From NCBI GenBank assembly GCA_963966185.1, contig CAWZYM010000293.1, positions 1,090,001-1,154,000 of the forward strand: a stretch of DNA of 64,000 bases, read 5' to 3'. A program made the translations under genes and the position numbers. Numbering within the stretch: position 1 is the first letter of the stretch; each line of letters opens with the position of its first letter. Source of the stretch: Rhabditoides inermis (taxonomy: Eukaryota > Nematoda > Chromadorea > Rhabditida > Rhabditidae). Under the pieces are notes generated by a model. The model searched no databases, was not told the origin of the DNA, and saw only the letters and a list, made by a program, of their open reading frames with translations. This document shows positions 51,022 to 63,559 of the stretch, in pieces.

Positions 51022-51731
51022 CTATGGCGCCGTAGCGAGCATGAGCTTGTGGCCGAGCATCACAGATGACTTCTTGCGGGAGACGATAGAGATGGAACGG
51101 GAGGACGGGGCTGGAAGGAGACATTAGAGAGAGGGGGAGAGAGAGGGAGGGAGAGATGGAGGGGGGAGAGAGAAACTTCGCACTCATGTGTCTATTGTGA
51201 ACATTTTATTTATTTTTTAACCAAAACGTTTGTTTCCGATACGAGGCACTAAATTGAACTAGAAACACACGCTTTAATGATAATCTATCTCTGAAACGTA
51301 TGTACAAACATACTAAAGGAGGTGGAAAAGAGAGTAAAAAGGATCGTGGACGACGAGAAGAATACAAATGAAGACCGTTCGAACACACCCCTGTTGCACA
51401 TCTTGTAGTAGACGACCACCGTGCACGTGAACACTGCAGTGAACGCCCCCAGGCAGAGCGTGATGATCTCACCAGTCTGCATGCTGCGATAGCCTCTGAA
51501 AAGAGTACTGTAGGTGAAACCATTTGTTAGGGAGAATGTGAAGAAAGAGACACGGCCAATGTGTAGAGTGTAGGATGTAAGTAGTGTCGATATTTCAGAA
51601 ATACTACCACTGTGAGCACATTTTGTGTAGTGCAGAGGGTAACTAATAACATGTGGAAGGGAAAAAAACGGAGATGGGCAAATGTGCTTGTGCTCTCAGA
51701 ACCTGAAGAAGAGTTGGCCACAGCGGGACAT
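51022..51731 (-). CDS. Very small single-pass membrane protein
   Basis: Three exons: 51731-51703 (MSRCGQLFF), 51494-51389 (RGYRSMQTGEIITLCLGAFT then AVFTCTVVVYYKMCNR) and about 51112-51022 (APSSRSISIVSRKKSSVMLG then HKLMLATAP stop), about 74 aa; phases match at both joins. One membrane helix with a short N-terminus and a basic, Ser-rich cytosolic tail. The core Q-x-GEI-x5-G-x7-VVxYYK is shared with the gene at 48122-49824. Family not recognised. Confidence 0.62.
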
Positions 51732-51739
51732 TCGACGAA

Positions 51740-51895
51740 GGTGAGTGAACAGATTCAGAAATTCATCCGCCCTAGTGCCTAGTGATACTACTCGGAAGAC
51801 GCGCGGCCCCGGGGCAAAAAGACGTCATCCGAAATTCAAATGACCCTTCCTGACAACGTGGCCTAATGGACGGGGGTGGCGGGATAGCTGGATGA

Positions 51896-51967
<72 letters not shown>

Positions 51968-53420
51968 TGTGTGACACCCTAGCAGTAAGCAGAAAACGTG
52001 AAATATTCAGATTCCTCAGAAACTACACTGTGGCCAAAGTGAAGATTGAAGATCAGTGGAAGAAACCACAACATGAGGCTGCCCTTTGAACAAGTGTTGA
52101 CTTCTTGTTTACTCAGAGAATGAGTATTTCAGTGGTTTGATAGGTCACAGGCGTCATTTCCTGGCGTCAAACCTAGTTGGCGACAGCTGCTGTGAATTGC
52201 AACAAGGAAGAGGTGATTAAAGATTAGAGGAGATTTATCGGCAACAAGATGTGCTCAAAACACGCAACATGCTCTAAGAAAGGATGTATGTTTGTGTTTG
52301 ACTCAATTCTTTCTGAGAAAGTAGGCTTTCTCACGACCGGATTAAAGTGACTCAAACTAATTGAAAACATAAAAAGAAGACACTTCGTAACGAGATTGAA
52401 TCGAGAGTTGAAAGACATGTTTGAAATAGTGGATCTGTGACCGAAATTCGAAACGAAACGCGGATCCTGATCTTATATACCCTGCCAATTTTGGTGCGCA
52501 AATTTTTGTGAAAGAGTGTGTGGCATGTAATATCATTTCTACGGGCGCGTTTTGTAAGCCGAAACTCGGCAGGCGACAATTGCATTTTCGTCGAAAATGA
52601 CCAGAAAATGTCTAGGTGACGAGTTTTGGGGGACTAGTTCTGAAACCATATTCGAAGGAAGCTTGTACTAGCGGTCTAACATTGTTTTAAAACAACGTGT
52701 TTCGCAACAACAACACGTGTTGAACTACAACATCATGAATTATTTATTGTATAAATAACAGGGGAAGCATGTCAACTAAAATGTCATTTTGTATCATAAG
52801 CTGAAGCATGCGCTCGATATATATGGTTATCGGTTTTGTCATCGTGTTCTGGATAGGAACTGCAGCTTTCTTCGCTTTGCTGCAATCATAAAAGTGAAGT
52901 TATTTGCTCATATTGTTTCACAAATTGCTGTTTCAGATGTTTATCTAGATTTCCCACAAAATCACGAAGGTCATCTTCAGAAACGTTCATGCGCACATTT
53001 CTTTCACACGTTTTTCGATGAAATAAATGTGTTATAATAGTCATATGTTTATTATTGTGTGTATAGTGTATAGTAATACAGTTTTCTGCAAGGTGGTAAT
53101 CCAAAGACATGGTATTGACACTTGAGAGTTATGAAATGGTGTTAGCAAAGCACTCTCGATGTTTAACTATTTCGTCTTATCAGGATATCAAACACTTCAC
53201 ACCCCGATCGTCTGCGCTCTATCCCCCATTCCACTATGGTCTCATGCATCTTGTCTGCGTCTCTGCCGGTCCGATGCGATCAGTGCGCCTGCCGCTTGCT
53301 GAAATCTGCATTGCAGCTGTGTTTTGAGGTATATTTTGACTTTTGTCATTTCTTTGATAGCTTTGCATGGGTGCAGTGTGTTTTTCATTGATCTCACCTG
53401 TGCAGCCACAGCCGGCTGGT
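51740..53420. other. Intergenic, no gene recognised
   Basis: (GA)n at 51899-51963; otherwise AT-rich without supported coding exons. The divergent genes at 51731 (-) and 53424 (+) share this region. Confidence 0.5.
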
Positions 53421-53423
53421 AGA

Positions 53424-55269
53424 ATGGAGAGCGGAGACTGCTGCGCACCTCTCAATGAGGTAAGGGTAAGAGAGGTGTTTTCTCTCTCTCTCTCCCATAG
53501 ATGATGATATTTCCTTCCAGGCGCCATCACACTACGACCCTACTGCGGCGTGGGATAGACAGGTGAGAGTTCAGAGACCCACTTCCATTATTGTTATTAT
53601 TATAATTGTGTGTCTTTCAGGAGAGCAGCTGGGAGCAGGCAGTTGGCGACTGCGACGGCGCACCCACTGATCTCGATGTGAGTACGTCCTCGTCTCTACT
53701 GTTTTTTTTATTTCTAGAAAGCAGTTGCGAAGACAGTTTCGAACATACTGACATGCGCTTCTTTACCCATTTTTCAGATGTTGCAGCCCCTGCCATGGGT
53801 GCTGAGTGCGGCGGAGCAGGCTGAGATCGCATCGCTGGTGGTGAGTGGTATGTATGTCGGCAGGATAAGGATCGACTCGAATCTTCACTGTTCCCACTTT
53901 CGCGCCACTTTCACATGCCGAACACTGACATGCACTTTCCCATGCAGCCTGTCACCGGAAGTAGACAGTCGCAGAAAGGCGCGGCACTTCCGGTGACATC
54001 TGCTCACACAGTATGATAATATATGGGGTAGTAAAGTGCTGATTAATTAGTCAGTTAATCAGATGACTATTTCCAGAACCGGGACGCGGAACGCGAGTTG
54101 CGGCGGCAGCGGCGTCGCGAGCGCAGACAGCCACAGTACCAGTGGATCGAGCACGACGGAGAGATTCGAGGGGTACGCATGTTGTGTCAAAGTTAGCATA
54201 ATAAGTTTTTGTCTAACGTAATGTCTAACAGAGGTGAATACATGTAACTCCAGATCGCCATTCCTCGCTCGCACTGCTCCTCTCACCCCTCCTCCCTCGC
54301 CTCCACCTACCACGCGGAGCCCGCCGAGTGCTACTGGCTCGACCCGGACACGCGATGGATCACCGAGACGGTACGAGCGGTTGAATGATTATCACCTTCA
54401 ACTGTGTTTAGAAAAGAGAGAGAGCGATAGTGAGAAGTGAAAGAGATGAAGGGAGAGAGGGGGAGATGGAGGGAGGGAAGGAGGGAGGGAGGGGAGGGGG
54501 GAGAGTGAGAGAGGGAGAGATGGACAGAGGGAGAAAGGGAGAGAAGGTGAGAGGAAGAGAGGAAGAGAGGAAGAGAGGAAGAGAGGAAGAGAGGGAGAGA
54601 GGGAGAGAGGGAGAGAGGGAGAGAGGGAGAGAGGGAGAGAAGGAGAGAGGGAGAGAGGGAGAGAGGGAGAGAGGGAGAGAGGGAGAGAGGGAGAGAGGGA
54701 GAAAGGGAGAGAGGGAGAGAGGGAGAGAGGGAGAGAGAGGGAGAGAGGGAAAGAGGGAGCGAGCAAGAGAGTAAGAGAGGTAAAGAGAGAAAGAGAAAGG
54801 GGAGAGATATATGGGAAGATGGCGATGTTTTCAGTGCCACCGCATGCCGAGAGACCCGAACCTAGTGTACCACAATGGCTCGCGCATTCATCTGATCATC
54901 AACGAGCGGAACCTCAAGGCGTGGTTCGCCGATCCCGACGGTCAGTAATGTTATTGCAATATTGTCAGTAATATACTGCAGTTTGCTGTGATTTTACTTT
55001 CAGTCCTCTTTGCATACATCCGCCTCGTTGTACCTACTTATAATTACTGTTTCAATTAGATGCCTGTGTAAGTACGACGGAATAGCTGTGAAGTTTTCAA
55101 CAGTCAAAACAAAACTATTGAATAAAAAAAAATCAATATTTCGATTGCAGCGGCGGCGCTGGAAGCGGAGCACGTCTACTACGCGCTGCGCTTCTTCCTG
55201 CCCGCCCCGGAAAAGAGCCGCGCCACGCCGGCGGAGCAGCTGGCAGCTGTCATGGACAATGTGAGCAGT

Positions 55270-55316
<47 letters not shown>

Positions 55317-57202
55317 TCCCACCTAACAATGTCATTGTGCGTACTATTTTCCCTTCACCTTCTGAACGAATAGAAGTGTATGCGTCGATCATTCCAGACA
55401 ACGCGTTTAGATGAGCACTGGCCTTGACTGGGACACTTCTTCCCCACCGTGGCTGCTGGTGCGGGAGGTGCGCGAGCTACTCGACCAGATCGACACGCAT
55501 GATGAGGACGAGGTGGGATGAAAAAGAGAAAGAGAGAGAGAGAGAGAGTTTCTCTTTTCAGTTACGTGTCGCTGTCTCTCGCCTGCCACACGCGTGCCGA
55601 GACTACGACGAGATCGTTGACCATCTGAGGAAGTAATTCAATTATCTGAAATTTTTAGAAAAAAACGTTGTAATTAACTTGTTATGACAGAACCTTGTCA
55701 TGATGTATGTTCAGCTACAACATTGACAACACCGACGCCGTGCCGGATGGGGACGATGCGTGGGCGGATGTGATCGTGTCACAGGTGGACGAGGTAAGGG
55801 AATAATTCGATCTGTTTCGGTTCCTTAAGATTACGGTAAAAGAATAATTTGACCTGCTTCAATCCCGTAGGATTACGGTAGGAGAATAAATTGATCTGCT
55901 TCGTTCCTTTAGAATTACGATAAGAGAATTATTTGATCTACTTTGTTTCCTTAGAATTACGGTTAGTAAGAAAATAATTTGACTTGCTTCGTTCCCTTAG
56001 AATTACGGTAGGAAAATAATTTGACCTGCTTCGTTTCCTTAGAATTACAGTAGGAGAATGATTTGGCCTGCTTCGTTCCTTTAGTTTAGAATTACGGTAG
56101 GAGACCAATTTGACCTGCTTCGTTCCCTTAGGATTACGGTGGTAGAATAATTTGAGTTGCTTTGATTCCTTAGGATTACGGTAGGAGAATAATTTGATCT
56201 GCTTCGTTCCCTTAGACTTACGGTAAGAGAATAATTTGATCTACTTTGTTTCCTTAGAATTACGGTAGGAAAATAATTTGACCTGTCTCGTTCCCTTAAG
56301 ATTACGGTAGTAGAATAATTTGAGTTGCTTTGATCCCTTAGGATTACGGTAGGAGAATAATTCGATCTGCTTCGTTCCCTTAGAATTACGGTAAGAAAAT
56401 AATTTGATCTGATTCGTTCCCTTAGATTTACGGTAAGATAATAATTTGACCTACTTCGTTCCCTTATAATTACGGTAAGAGATTACTTCGACCTGCTTCG
56501 ATCCCTTAGGATTACGGTAGGAGAATAATTTGACCTGCATTTCAGTTCATCTCGACCGCAGTAGCCGCGCGTGTGCACGAGTTCACGGAGTGCTACGAGA
56601 CGCTGCTCCAGCAGAGGGACAGGGTCGACAGGGTCGCCCGGCTCGTTCACGATCAATCGCATGTGAGCTCAAACGTTCCATCTATCCATTTGTTGAGTCC
56701 ACCTCCCCATTGCAGCTGCTTCCCCGTCTGACTGCCGTGTCTGCCCGCGCGACTCGCTTCCTGTTGAATGACGACTGTGTGCCGGTGGCGAGCTGCGAGC
56801 ATCGAATGAGAGAGGAGGACGGGTGGATGTGGGAAGAAGTGGCGGTGAGTTACTTGATAGACAGAATTCACAGAGTTACTTGGTAGACGAGTCAATTTAT
56901 TCTGGAAAATGATATCAATTGGCCGTTAGACAGCGAGTCTCAAATCTCATTATTTGATTGTAAGTATCAAGCAGCTGCTTCGTGAAACGAAATGATACTG
57001 ACTTCCATTATCTGGAACCTCACCTTCCTCATTCTAGCACGTGCGTCCCGACTGGGCCCTGCCCTGTGAGACGGGGGTGGACGAGTTGGAGGCGGCAGAG
57101 GCGGCGGCCAAGCAACGCGCACTGGCTGCCATCCAAGAGAGCAGGCTCAGGGACAGCAGATCAACGAGCATCGATTGTGAATGTGTCGTAGACCTTGTTT
57201 GA
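53424..57202 (+). CDS. 15-exon gene, unknown function (about 450 aa)
   Basis: Starts MESGDCCAPLNE at 53424, shortly after a GTGCAG acceptor that could be a trans-splice site. Exons (approximate starts) 53424, 53521, 53620, 53779, 53948, 54077, 54253, 54834, 55151, 55410, 55561, 55714, 56545, 56716 and 57039; nearly all introns are phase 0 and the frame stays open to TGA at 57202. Features: a basic helix-like stretch DAERELRRQRRRERRQ (exon 6), YHAEPAECYWLDPDTRWITE (exon 7), RMPRDPNLVYHNGSRIHLII (exon 8), acidic exons 10 and 12, and a C-terminal Ala/Glu-rich helix (ELEAAEAAAKQRALAAIQES). No signal peptide or membrane segment, so probably cytosolic or nuclear. I do not recognise a domain. Introns contain two large minisatellites. 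Poly(A) signal AATAAA at about 57511. Last two exons are tandemly duplicated downstream. Confidence 0.72.
54420..54800. repeat. GAGAGGGA minisatellite in intron 7
   Basis: About 30 units of a 10-base purine motif (GAGAGAGGGA with variants), entirely on one strand. Strong purine/pyrimidine asymmetry could allow triplex (H-DNA) folding. Confidence 0.85.
55800..56540. repeat. 43-bp minisatellite in intron 12
   Basis: About 17 imperfect tandem units of TTACGGTAGGAGAATAATTT then GACCTGCTTCGTTCCCTTAG. The unit contains both a GGTA(A/G)G donor-like and a CCCTTAG acceptor-like sequence. The array fills almost the whole intron between exons 12 and 13. Confidence 0.9.
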
Positions 57203-57576
57203 ACTCATTTGAAGTATACGGGTCATGAAGTGTTGTGTTGTTTGTGCTTTGTACGTGCTCGATTTTCTTGAGTTAGTCACACTATGAGTACCGGACAACC
57301 TCGCCTTCATCAAACACTGTGCTTTGGACTTTGGAATGCCTGACTTGAAGATGCGTGATGTGTTTGTGACTCTCAGTAAACTTCTTACGTGTATTTGATA
57401 GACATGCTATAGATTTTCTTACTTGTTATTATTTATTGAATGCCACTGCTATATATCTTCTTACTTGTTATTATTTATTGAATGCCTTTTGTTTGTTTGC
57501 GAGCTGTTAATAAATACTGTAATGTGGACAATCGTATTAGATTTGTCTTATTTGAATGAGTGGTATCGTACTATAT

Positions 57577-59401
57577 TGGATGTAGGACGTTCCCTCCACT
57601 TTTGCAAGGTCCTCCACTTTTGCATGGTCCTCCACTAGCATGAACGATTCCTCCACCGACCATGAACGTTCTCTCCACTTTGCTAGGACGTTCCCTCCAC
57701 TTTAAATTTAGGCGTTTCTTATCTAATGTGTGACGTTTTTTTTGACGTTCTAATACATTATTTAGCCATAAACAATGAACTTTAATAATGCCTAGAATAA
57801 TGCCTATTCTTATTCTTCTTCTTTTCCCCGCGGCGTGCGGTCGGGTCCTCATTTTACCCCACCGCCGCCGAATGTTCGGTCATCGACAAGAATACTTCCC
57901 GAGAAACCAGTGAGGCGGCGGGAAGTACCCTCATGTGAAAGCAGCTATGGCGCGAGGAGATACTCATTGGCATGGAAGCAAAGGAAAACCCGGAGCTCAA
58001 CACTCTACACGTCAAGAATGGTACTCTAATGCTCCAGGAATGAATATCGATAAAGTATCGTCTTCCCACCACTAACCTCGTCAGCCTACTTTTTTTCCCC
58101 GGCGTTTTTCCCCGGCGAAATAGTTAAACATCCCCGGCGCATATCTAGCATCTTAGGCACTACTGTATGCTTCATATCATTATGATTCTGTTGTCATATT
58201 CAGATATAACGATTCCGGATAAACGATTGATTGATTAAAAATGCCTAGAAGATTTTTGAGACCCCGTTTGCTCATAGTTAGTGATTCACATCTCACAAAT
58301 CTCTCTCCTTCCACAAGGAGCCATGGCTCATGCGCGAGCCAACCAGAGAGACGGTATTGTATTCGCGATGTCGCTACTTGTAAACAGATATGAAGATATC
58401 ATATTTACTAGAAAAAGAGTTGAATATTCATCTGCCCGTTTGTCTGGAAGATATCAGAACTGAGTGTGAGTAGTGGAAGAATGAAGTGGAAGCATTCACA
58501 CCTCGTAAACCAGAATCAAAGTACTTATTGTTAAAACTAATCTTACACCATTGGTGACAATCTGTTCACTAGTAAATATGTAGAAAATTCCAAAGTAATG
58601 TTTTGATCATATGATCCGATATCCGTATAGAACGCCGATTCATGTCTGGCAGTCTGGCAGTGATTCCTTAGCATATAGCAATCCGCGAAAGATAACTACA
58701 TACGGGCCGTGGGCCATAGGCTTGTTTTTTTCTTTGTTGATGAAGTAGAATTTAAAATTTGTGAACCCACAGAGCTGTACTATAGCTCCGTAGAATACCG
58801 TAAAACATTATCAGAGAATACAGTCATTTATGGAAATTATGTGTTAATTGAATTTGCTGAAAAGTTGAGTTGGAGAATACAGTTGCTGCAAGAAAGTGCG
58901 GTAATGTTAGTTTCTATTCCGAAGCCCATACGACGCTCGAAAAGATTCACAAAACGCTTCACATGTTGTCGTACTGCGGCAGCGGGATTTGGCTAACATG
59001 TTAAAAATACCGATGTAGATGCTTTACAAACTAGCATATTATTACATGTTTTGTACGAAGAGCTGACTTCATTAGTTATTGATAAGTTATGCTGAATGAT
59101 GTGTTCCATCGTGGTAGGATGTATGTCTTCAGGTTGGCTCGTGCATGAATCTTTGTGGTAGGAGAGAGATGAGTGGTAACTATGACTATGAGCAATATGT
59201 TAAAAGTTTCTAGGCATTATTACGAGCATTATTTATGGCTTAATAATGTGTTAGAACGTTCAAACGTCACACATTAGATGTGAAACGCCTAAATTTAAAG
59301 TGGAGGGAACGTTCATGGTCGGTGGAGGAATCGTTCATGCTAGTGAAGGAATCGTCCTTTTCACTTATTCTAAGAAATGTGGAGGGAACGTCCTACATCC
59401 A
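57577..59401. mobile_element. 1.8-kb palindromic transposon, 6-bp TSD
   Basis: Ends TGGATGTAGGACGTTCCCTC and the reverse complement GAGGGAACGTCCTACATCCA. Terminal inverted repeats extend about 230 bases, with internal repeats of TCCTCCACTTTTGCA and GAACGTT. CTATAT flanks both ends (57571-57576, 59402-59407). The interior has short frames (about 95 aa at 58709-58996) with no recognisable transposase motif, so probably non-autonomous. A truncated relative is at 9115-9537. Confidence 0.75.
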
Positions 59402-59409
59402 CTATATTT

Positions 59410-60883
59410 TTCTTATATGTGATAAATAAAGCTACGCCAACGCATAACATTCCGTAGTTAAAATAATATAAACTCTTTCCGAAGTTGCATTTAATGCTGA
59501 TTTGAACAGTAGCGAATGATTTATAGTATCGAAGCGATTCACATATAGATTCGGATCAGGTGAGATAGCATCTCGAAAACACCGTTGCTCCGTGAAGAAC
59601 TGGTTTTGCGCGCAGTACACTACTCAACAGTTCAATCAGCGTTATTTCTATTTCACTCTCGCGGCCGTATGGATATTCCGACATATTTTCGTATTATGCT
59701 ACCTATATCAGCTGATTATATTTGTATCATATTATTCTTGATTAATGAACGGTAAGCAGTGGGAAGATGATCTTGGAAATGCTCTTGTTTATTTTATAAA
59801 AGAGAATGTTGGTCTTGTTGAGAGAGAGAGAACGTGAAGCTTGTAAAAAAGAGAAAGTGAACCACCACTTTAAAACATCAAACCGGTTGAGAATTTTTTT
59901 TGCGAGAGCGAGACTCTATTTATAGGGAAACGTCCGACCCGATTTGCATTCATCCGAAGTGCATGGGCATGGGAGTTTCCCTGCATCACAAGACACTGTG
60001 TGCCACCCGCGAACGCCTTCGATCAATACCACTTCTGAAAGCCCGAGAACCGGCCCACGGACAATTCGCAACTAGATAGTTATATAATTCACAATGTAAT
60101 AAAGAAAATTATTTGAACGCTTCTATGTGATAATGTATGTATTTGTCAACGAAAACTCATGTTCCCACTGAGTAAGTATGGCAAGGTTACTTCATAGATA
60201 TAGTGGGTCCCCCGTTTTCGCGGTCCGCAAATTACGAGAAATGACGTAGACACAAAACAGACAATCGGTCGATTATGGAAATGATCTCTAATCCAAGGGG
60301 CGATTTCCGGTTTTGTCGAATATCTTGACCACAATTGAAAAATCTTCAAATTTTGCTACGTAGGTTTGTTTGTATGCATATCAAGTATGCGCTCATTAAT
60401 TTTTGTGAAATTTTATTCAATACGAACCGAGTTATTTCAAAATTTGTGTACAAAATGGGGGATGACTGCGAGTTGCTAGCTCAACTTTGATACAGAATCA
60501 GAGTACTCTAATGGGAGAAAGAATCCATGATTATGCATGTTGAGTTTTTTCACTAGAAAACGGTTTAATATGGATTTTGATTTTACCCAATTTCATATTT
60601 TGATAATTATTATGAATACCATACAAAATTTTCCAAATTTTCGTACGTAGAGTTCCAGTAAACGGGTTTAAGAAGTTACCATCCAAAAATTGTAAAAAAA
60701 ATATTCATCTGCTGAGGAGTTATTTCCGTTTATCGATCAGATATTGATCACGACTTCAATGCGAATAAATCTAAACTACGAAGACGTCACGTACTCGTTT
60801 TTGCCTGAGGCTATTGGTACTCAAATTGCGAACAATCTATCGCAATTCAATCACATTCAGATCACTTTTCAAACTATGACGCG
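59410..60883. other. Spacer inside the tandem unit, no gene seen
   Basis: AT-rich. Short frames only. AAACGGTTTAATATG-type stretches and no splice-supported exons. Confidence 0.5.
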
Positions 60884-61360
60884 GTCTGACTGCCGTGTCT
60901 GCCCGCGCGACTCGCTTCCTGTTGAATGACGACTGTGTGCCGGTGGCGAGCTGCGAGCATCGAATGAGAGAGGAGGACGGGTGGATGTGGGAAGAAGTGG
61001 CGGTGAGTTACTTGATAGACAGAATTCACAGAGTTACTTGGTAGACGAGTCAATTTATTCTGGAAAATGATATCAATTGGCCGTTAGACAGCGAGTCTCA
61101 AATCTCATTATTTGATTGTAAGTATCAAGCAGCTGCTTCGTGAAACGAAATGATACTGACTTCCATTATCTGGAACCTCACCTTCCTCATTCTAGCACGT
61201 GCGTCCCGACTGGGCCCTGCCCTGTGAGACGGGGGTGGACGAGTTGGAGGCGGCAGAGGCGGCGGCCAAGCAACGCGCACTGGCTGCCATCCAAGAGAGC
61301 AGGCTCAGGGACAGCAGATCAACGAGCATCGATTGTGAATGTGTCGTAGACCTTGTTTGA
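60884..61360 (+). pseudogene. Duplicate of exons 14-15 of the unknown gene
   Basis: Repeats SARATRFLLNDDCVPVASCE with the intron, and HVRPDWALPCETGVDELEAA to the stop at 61360. It has no upstream exons of its own and its exon 14 lacks the first codons and acceptor. It could serve only as an alternative 3' terminal exon for the gene upstream. Confidence 0.8.
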
Positions 61361-61734
61361 ACTCATTTGAAGTATACGGGTCATGAAGTGTTGTGTTGTT
61401 TGTGCTTTGTACGTGCTCGATTTTCTTGAGTTAGTCACACTATGAGTACCGGACAACCTCGCCTTCATCAAACACTGTGCTTTGGACTTTGGAATGCCTG
61501 ACTTGAAGATGCGTGATGTGTTTGTGACTCTCAGTAAACTTCTTACGTGTATTTGATAGACATGCTATAGATTTTCTTACTTGTTATTATTTATTGAATG
61601 CCACTGCTATATATCTTCTTACTTGTTATTATTTATTGAATGCCTTTTGTTTGTTTGCGAGCTGTTAATAAATACTGTAATGTGGACAATCGTATTAGAT
61701 TTGTCTTATTTGAATGAGTGGTATCGTACTATAT

Positions 61735-63559
61735 TGGATGTAGGACGTTCCCTCCACTTTTGCAAGGTCCTCCACTTTTGCATGGTCCTCCACTAGCATG
61801 AACGATTCCTCCACCGACCATGAACGTTCTCTCCACTTTGCTAGGACGTTCCCTCCACTTTAAATTTAGGCGTTTCTTATCTAATGTGTGACGTTTTTTT
61901 TGACGTTCTAATACATTATTTAGCCATAAACAATGAACTTTAATAATGCCTAGAATAATGCCTATTCTTATTCTTCTTCTTTTCCCCGCGGCGTGCGGTC
62001 GGGTCCTCATTTTACCCCACCGCCGCCGAATGTTCGGTCATCGACAAGAATACTTCCCGAGAAACCAGTGAGGCGGCGGGAAGTACCCTCATGTGAAAGC
62101 AGCTATGGCGCGAGGAGATACTCATTGGCATGGAAGCAAAGGAAAACCCGGAGCTCAACACTCTACACGTCAAGAATGGTACTCTAATGCTCCAGGAATG
62201 AATATCGATAAAGTATCGTCTTCCCACCACTAACCTCGTCAGCCTACTTTTTTTCCCCGGCGTTTTTCCCCGGCGAAATAGTTAAACATCCCCGGCGCAT
62301 ATCTAGCATCTTAGGCACTACTGTATGCTTCATATCATTATGATTCTGTTGTCATATTCAGATATAACGATTCCGGATAAACGATTGATTGATTAAAAAT
62401 GCCTAGAAGATTTTTGAGACCCCGTTTGCTCATAGTTAGTGATTCACATCTCACAAATCTCTCTCCTTCCACAAGGAGCCATGGCTCATGCGCGAGCCAA
62501 CCAGAGAGACGGTATTGTATTCGCGATGTCGCTACTTGTAAACAGATATGAAGATATCATATTTACTAGAAAAAGAGTTGAATATTCATCTGCCCGTTTG
62601 TCTGGAAGATATCAGAACTGAGTGTGAGTAGTGGAAGAATGAAGTGGAAGCATTCACACCTCGTAAACCAGAATCAAAGTACTTATTGTTAAAACTAATC
62701 TTACACCATTGGTGACAATCTGTTCACTAGTAAATATGTAGAAAATTCCAAAGTAATGTTTTGATCATATGATCCGATATCCGTATAGAACGCCGATTCA
62801 TGTCTGGCAGTCTGGCAGTGATTCCTTAGCATATAGCAATCCGCGAAAGATAACTACATACGGGCCGTGGGCCATAGGCTTGTTTTTTTCTTTGTTGATG
62901 AAGTAGAATTTAAAATTTGTGAACCCACAGAGCTGTACTATAGCTCCGTAGAATACCGTAAAACATTATCAGAGAATACAGTCATTTATGGAAATTATGT
63001 GTTAATTGAATTTGCTGAAAAGTTGAGTTGGAGAATACAGTTGCTGCAAGAAAGTGCGGTAATGTTAGTTTCTATTCCGAAGCCCATACGACGCTCGAAA
63101 AGATTCACAAAACGCTTCACATGTTGTCGTACTGCGGCAGCGGGATTTGGCTAACATGTTAAAAATACCGATGTAGATGCTTTACAAACTAGCATATTAT
63201 TACATGTTTTGTACGAAGAGCTGACTTCATTAGTTATTGATAAGTTATGCTGAATGATGTGTTCCATCGTGGTAGGATGTATGTCTTCAGGTTGGCTCGT
63301 GCATGAATCTTTGTGGTAGGAGAGAGATGAGTGGTAACTATGACTATGAGCAATATGTTAAAAGTTTCTAGGCATTATTACGAGCATTATTTATGGCTTA
63401 ATAATGTGTTAGAACGTTCAAACGTCACACATTAGATGTGAAACGCCTAAATTTAAAGTGGAGGGAACGTTCATGGTCGGTGGAGGAATCGTTCATGCTA
63501 GTGAAGGAATCGTCCTTTTCACTTATTCTAAGAAATGTGGAGGGAACGTCCTACATCCA
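61735..63559. mobile_element. Second copy of the 1.8-kb palindromic element (by tandem duplication)
   Basis: Identical placement at +4158 from 57577-59401 with the same flanking CTATAT, so copied with its surroundings and not newly inserted. Confidence 0.8.

Larger units (their letters stand above)
56726..60883 (+). repeat. Tandem duplication unit 1 (4,158 bp)
   Basis: The sequence from GTCTGACTGCCGTGTCTGCC at 56726 recurs at 60884 with the same order to the end of the window. The unit covers most of exon 14, exon 15 and the 3' flank of the preceding gene, plus a palindromic element. Confidence 0.95.

Noticed and set aside
54331..54840. 169-aa Ser/Leu/Pro-rich frame on the minus strand
   Set aside because: It is the translation of the purine minisatellite inside an intron of the plus-strand gene.
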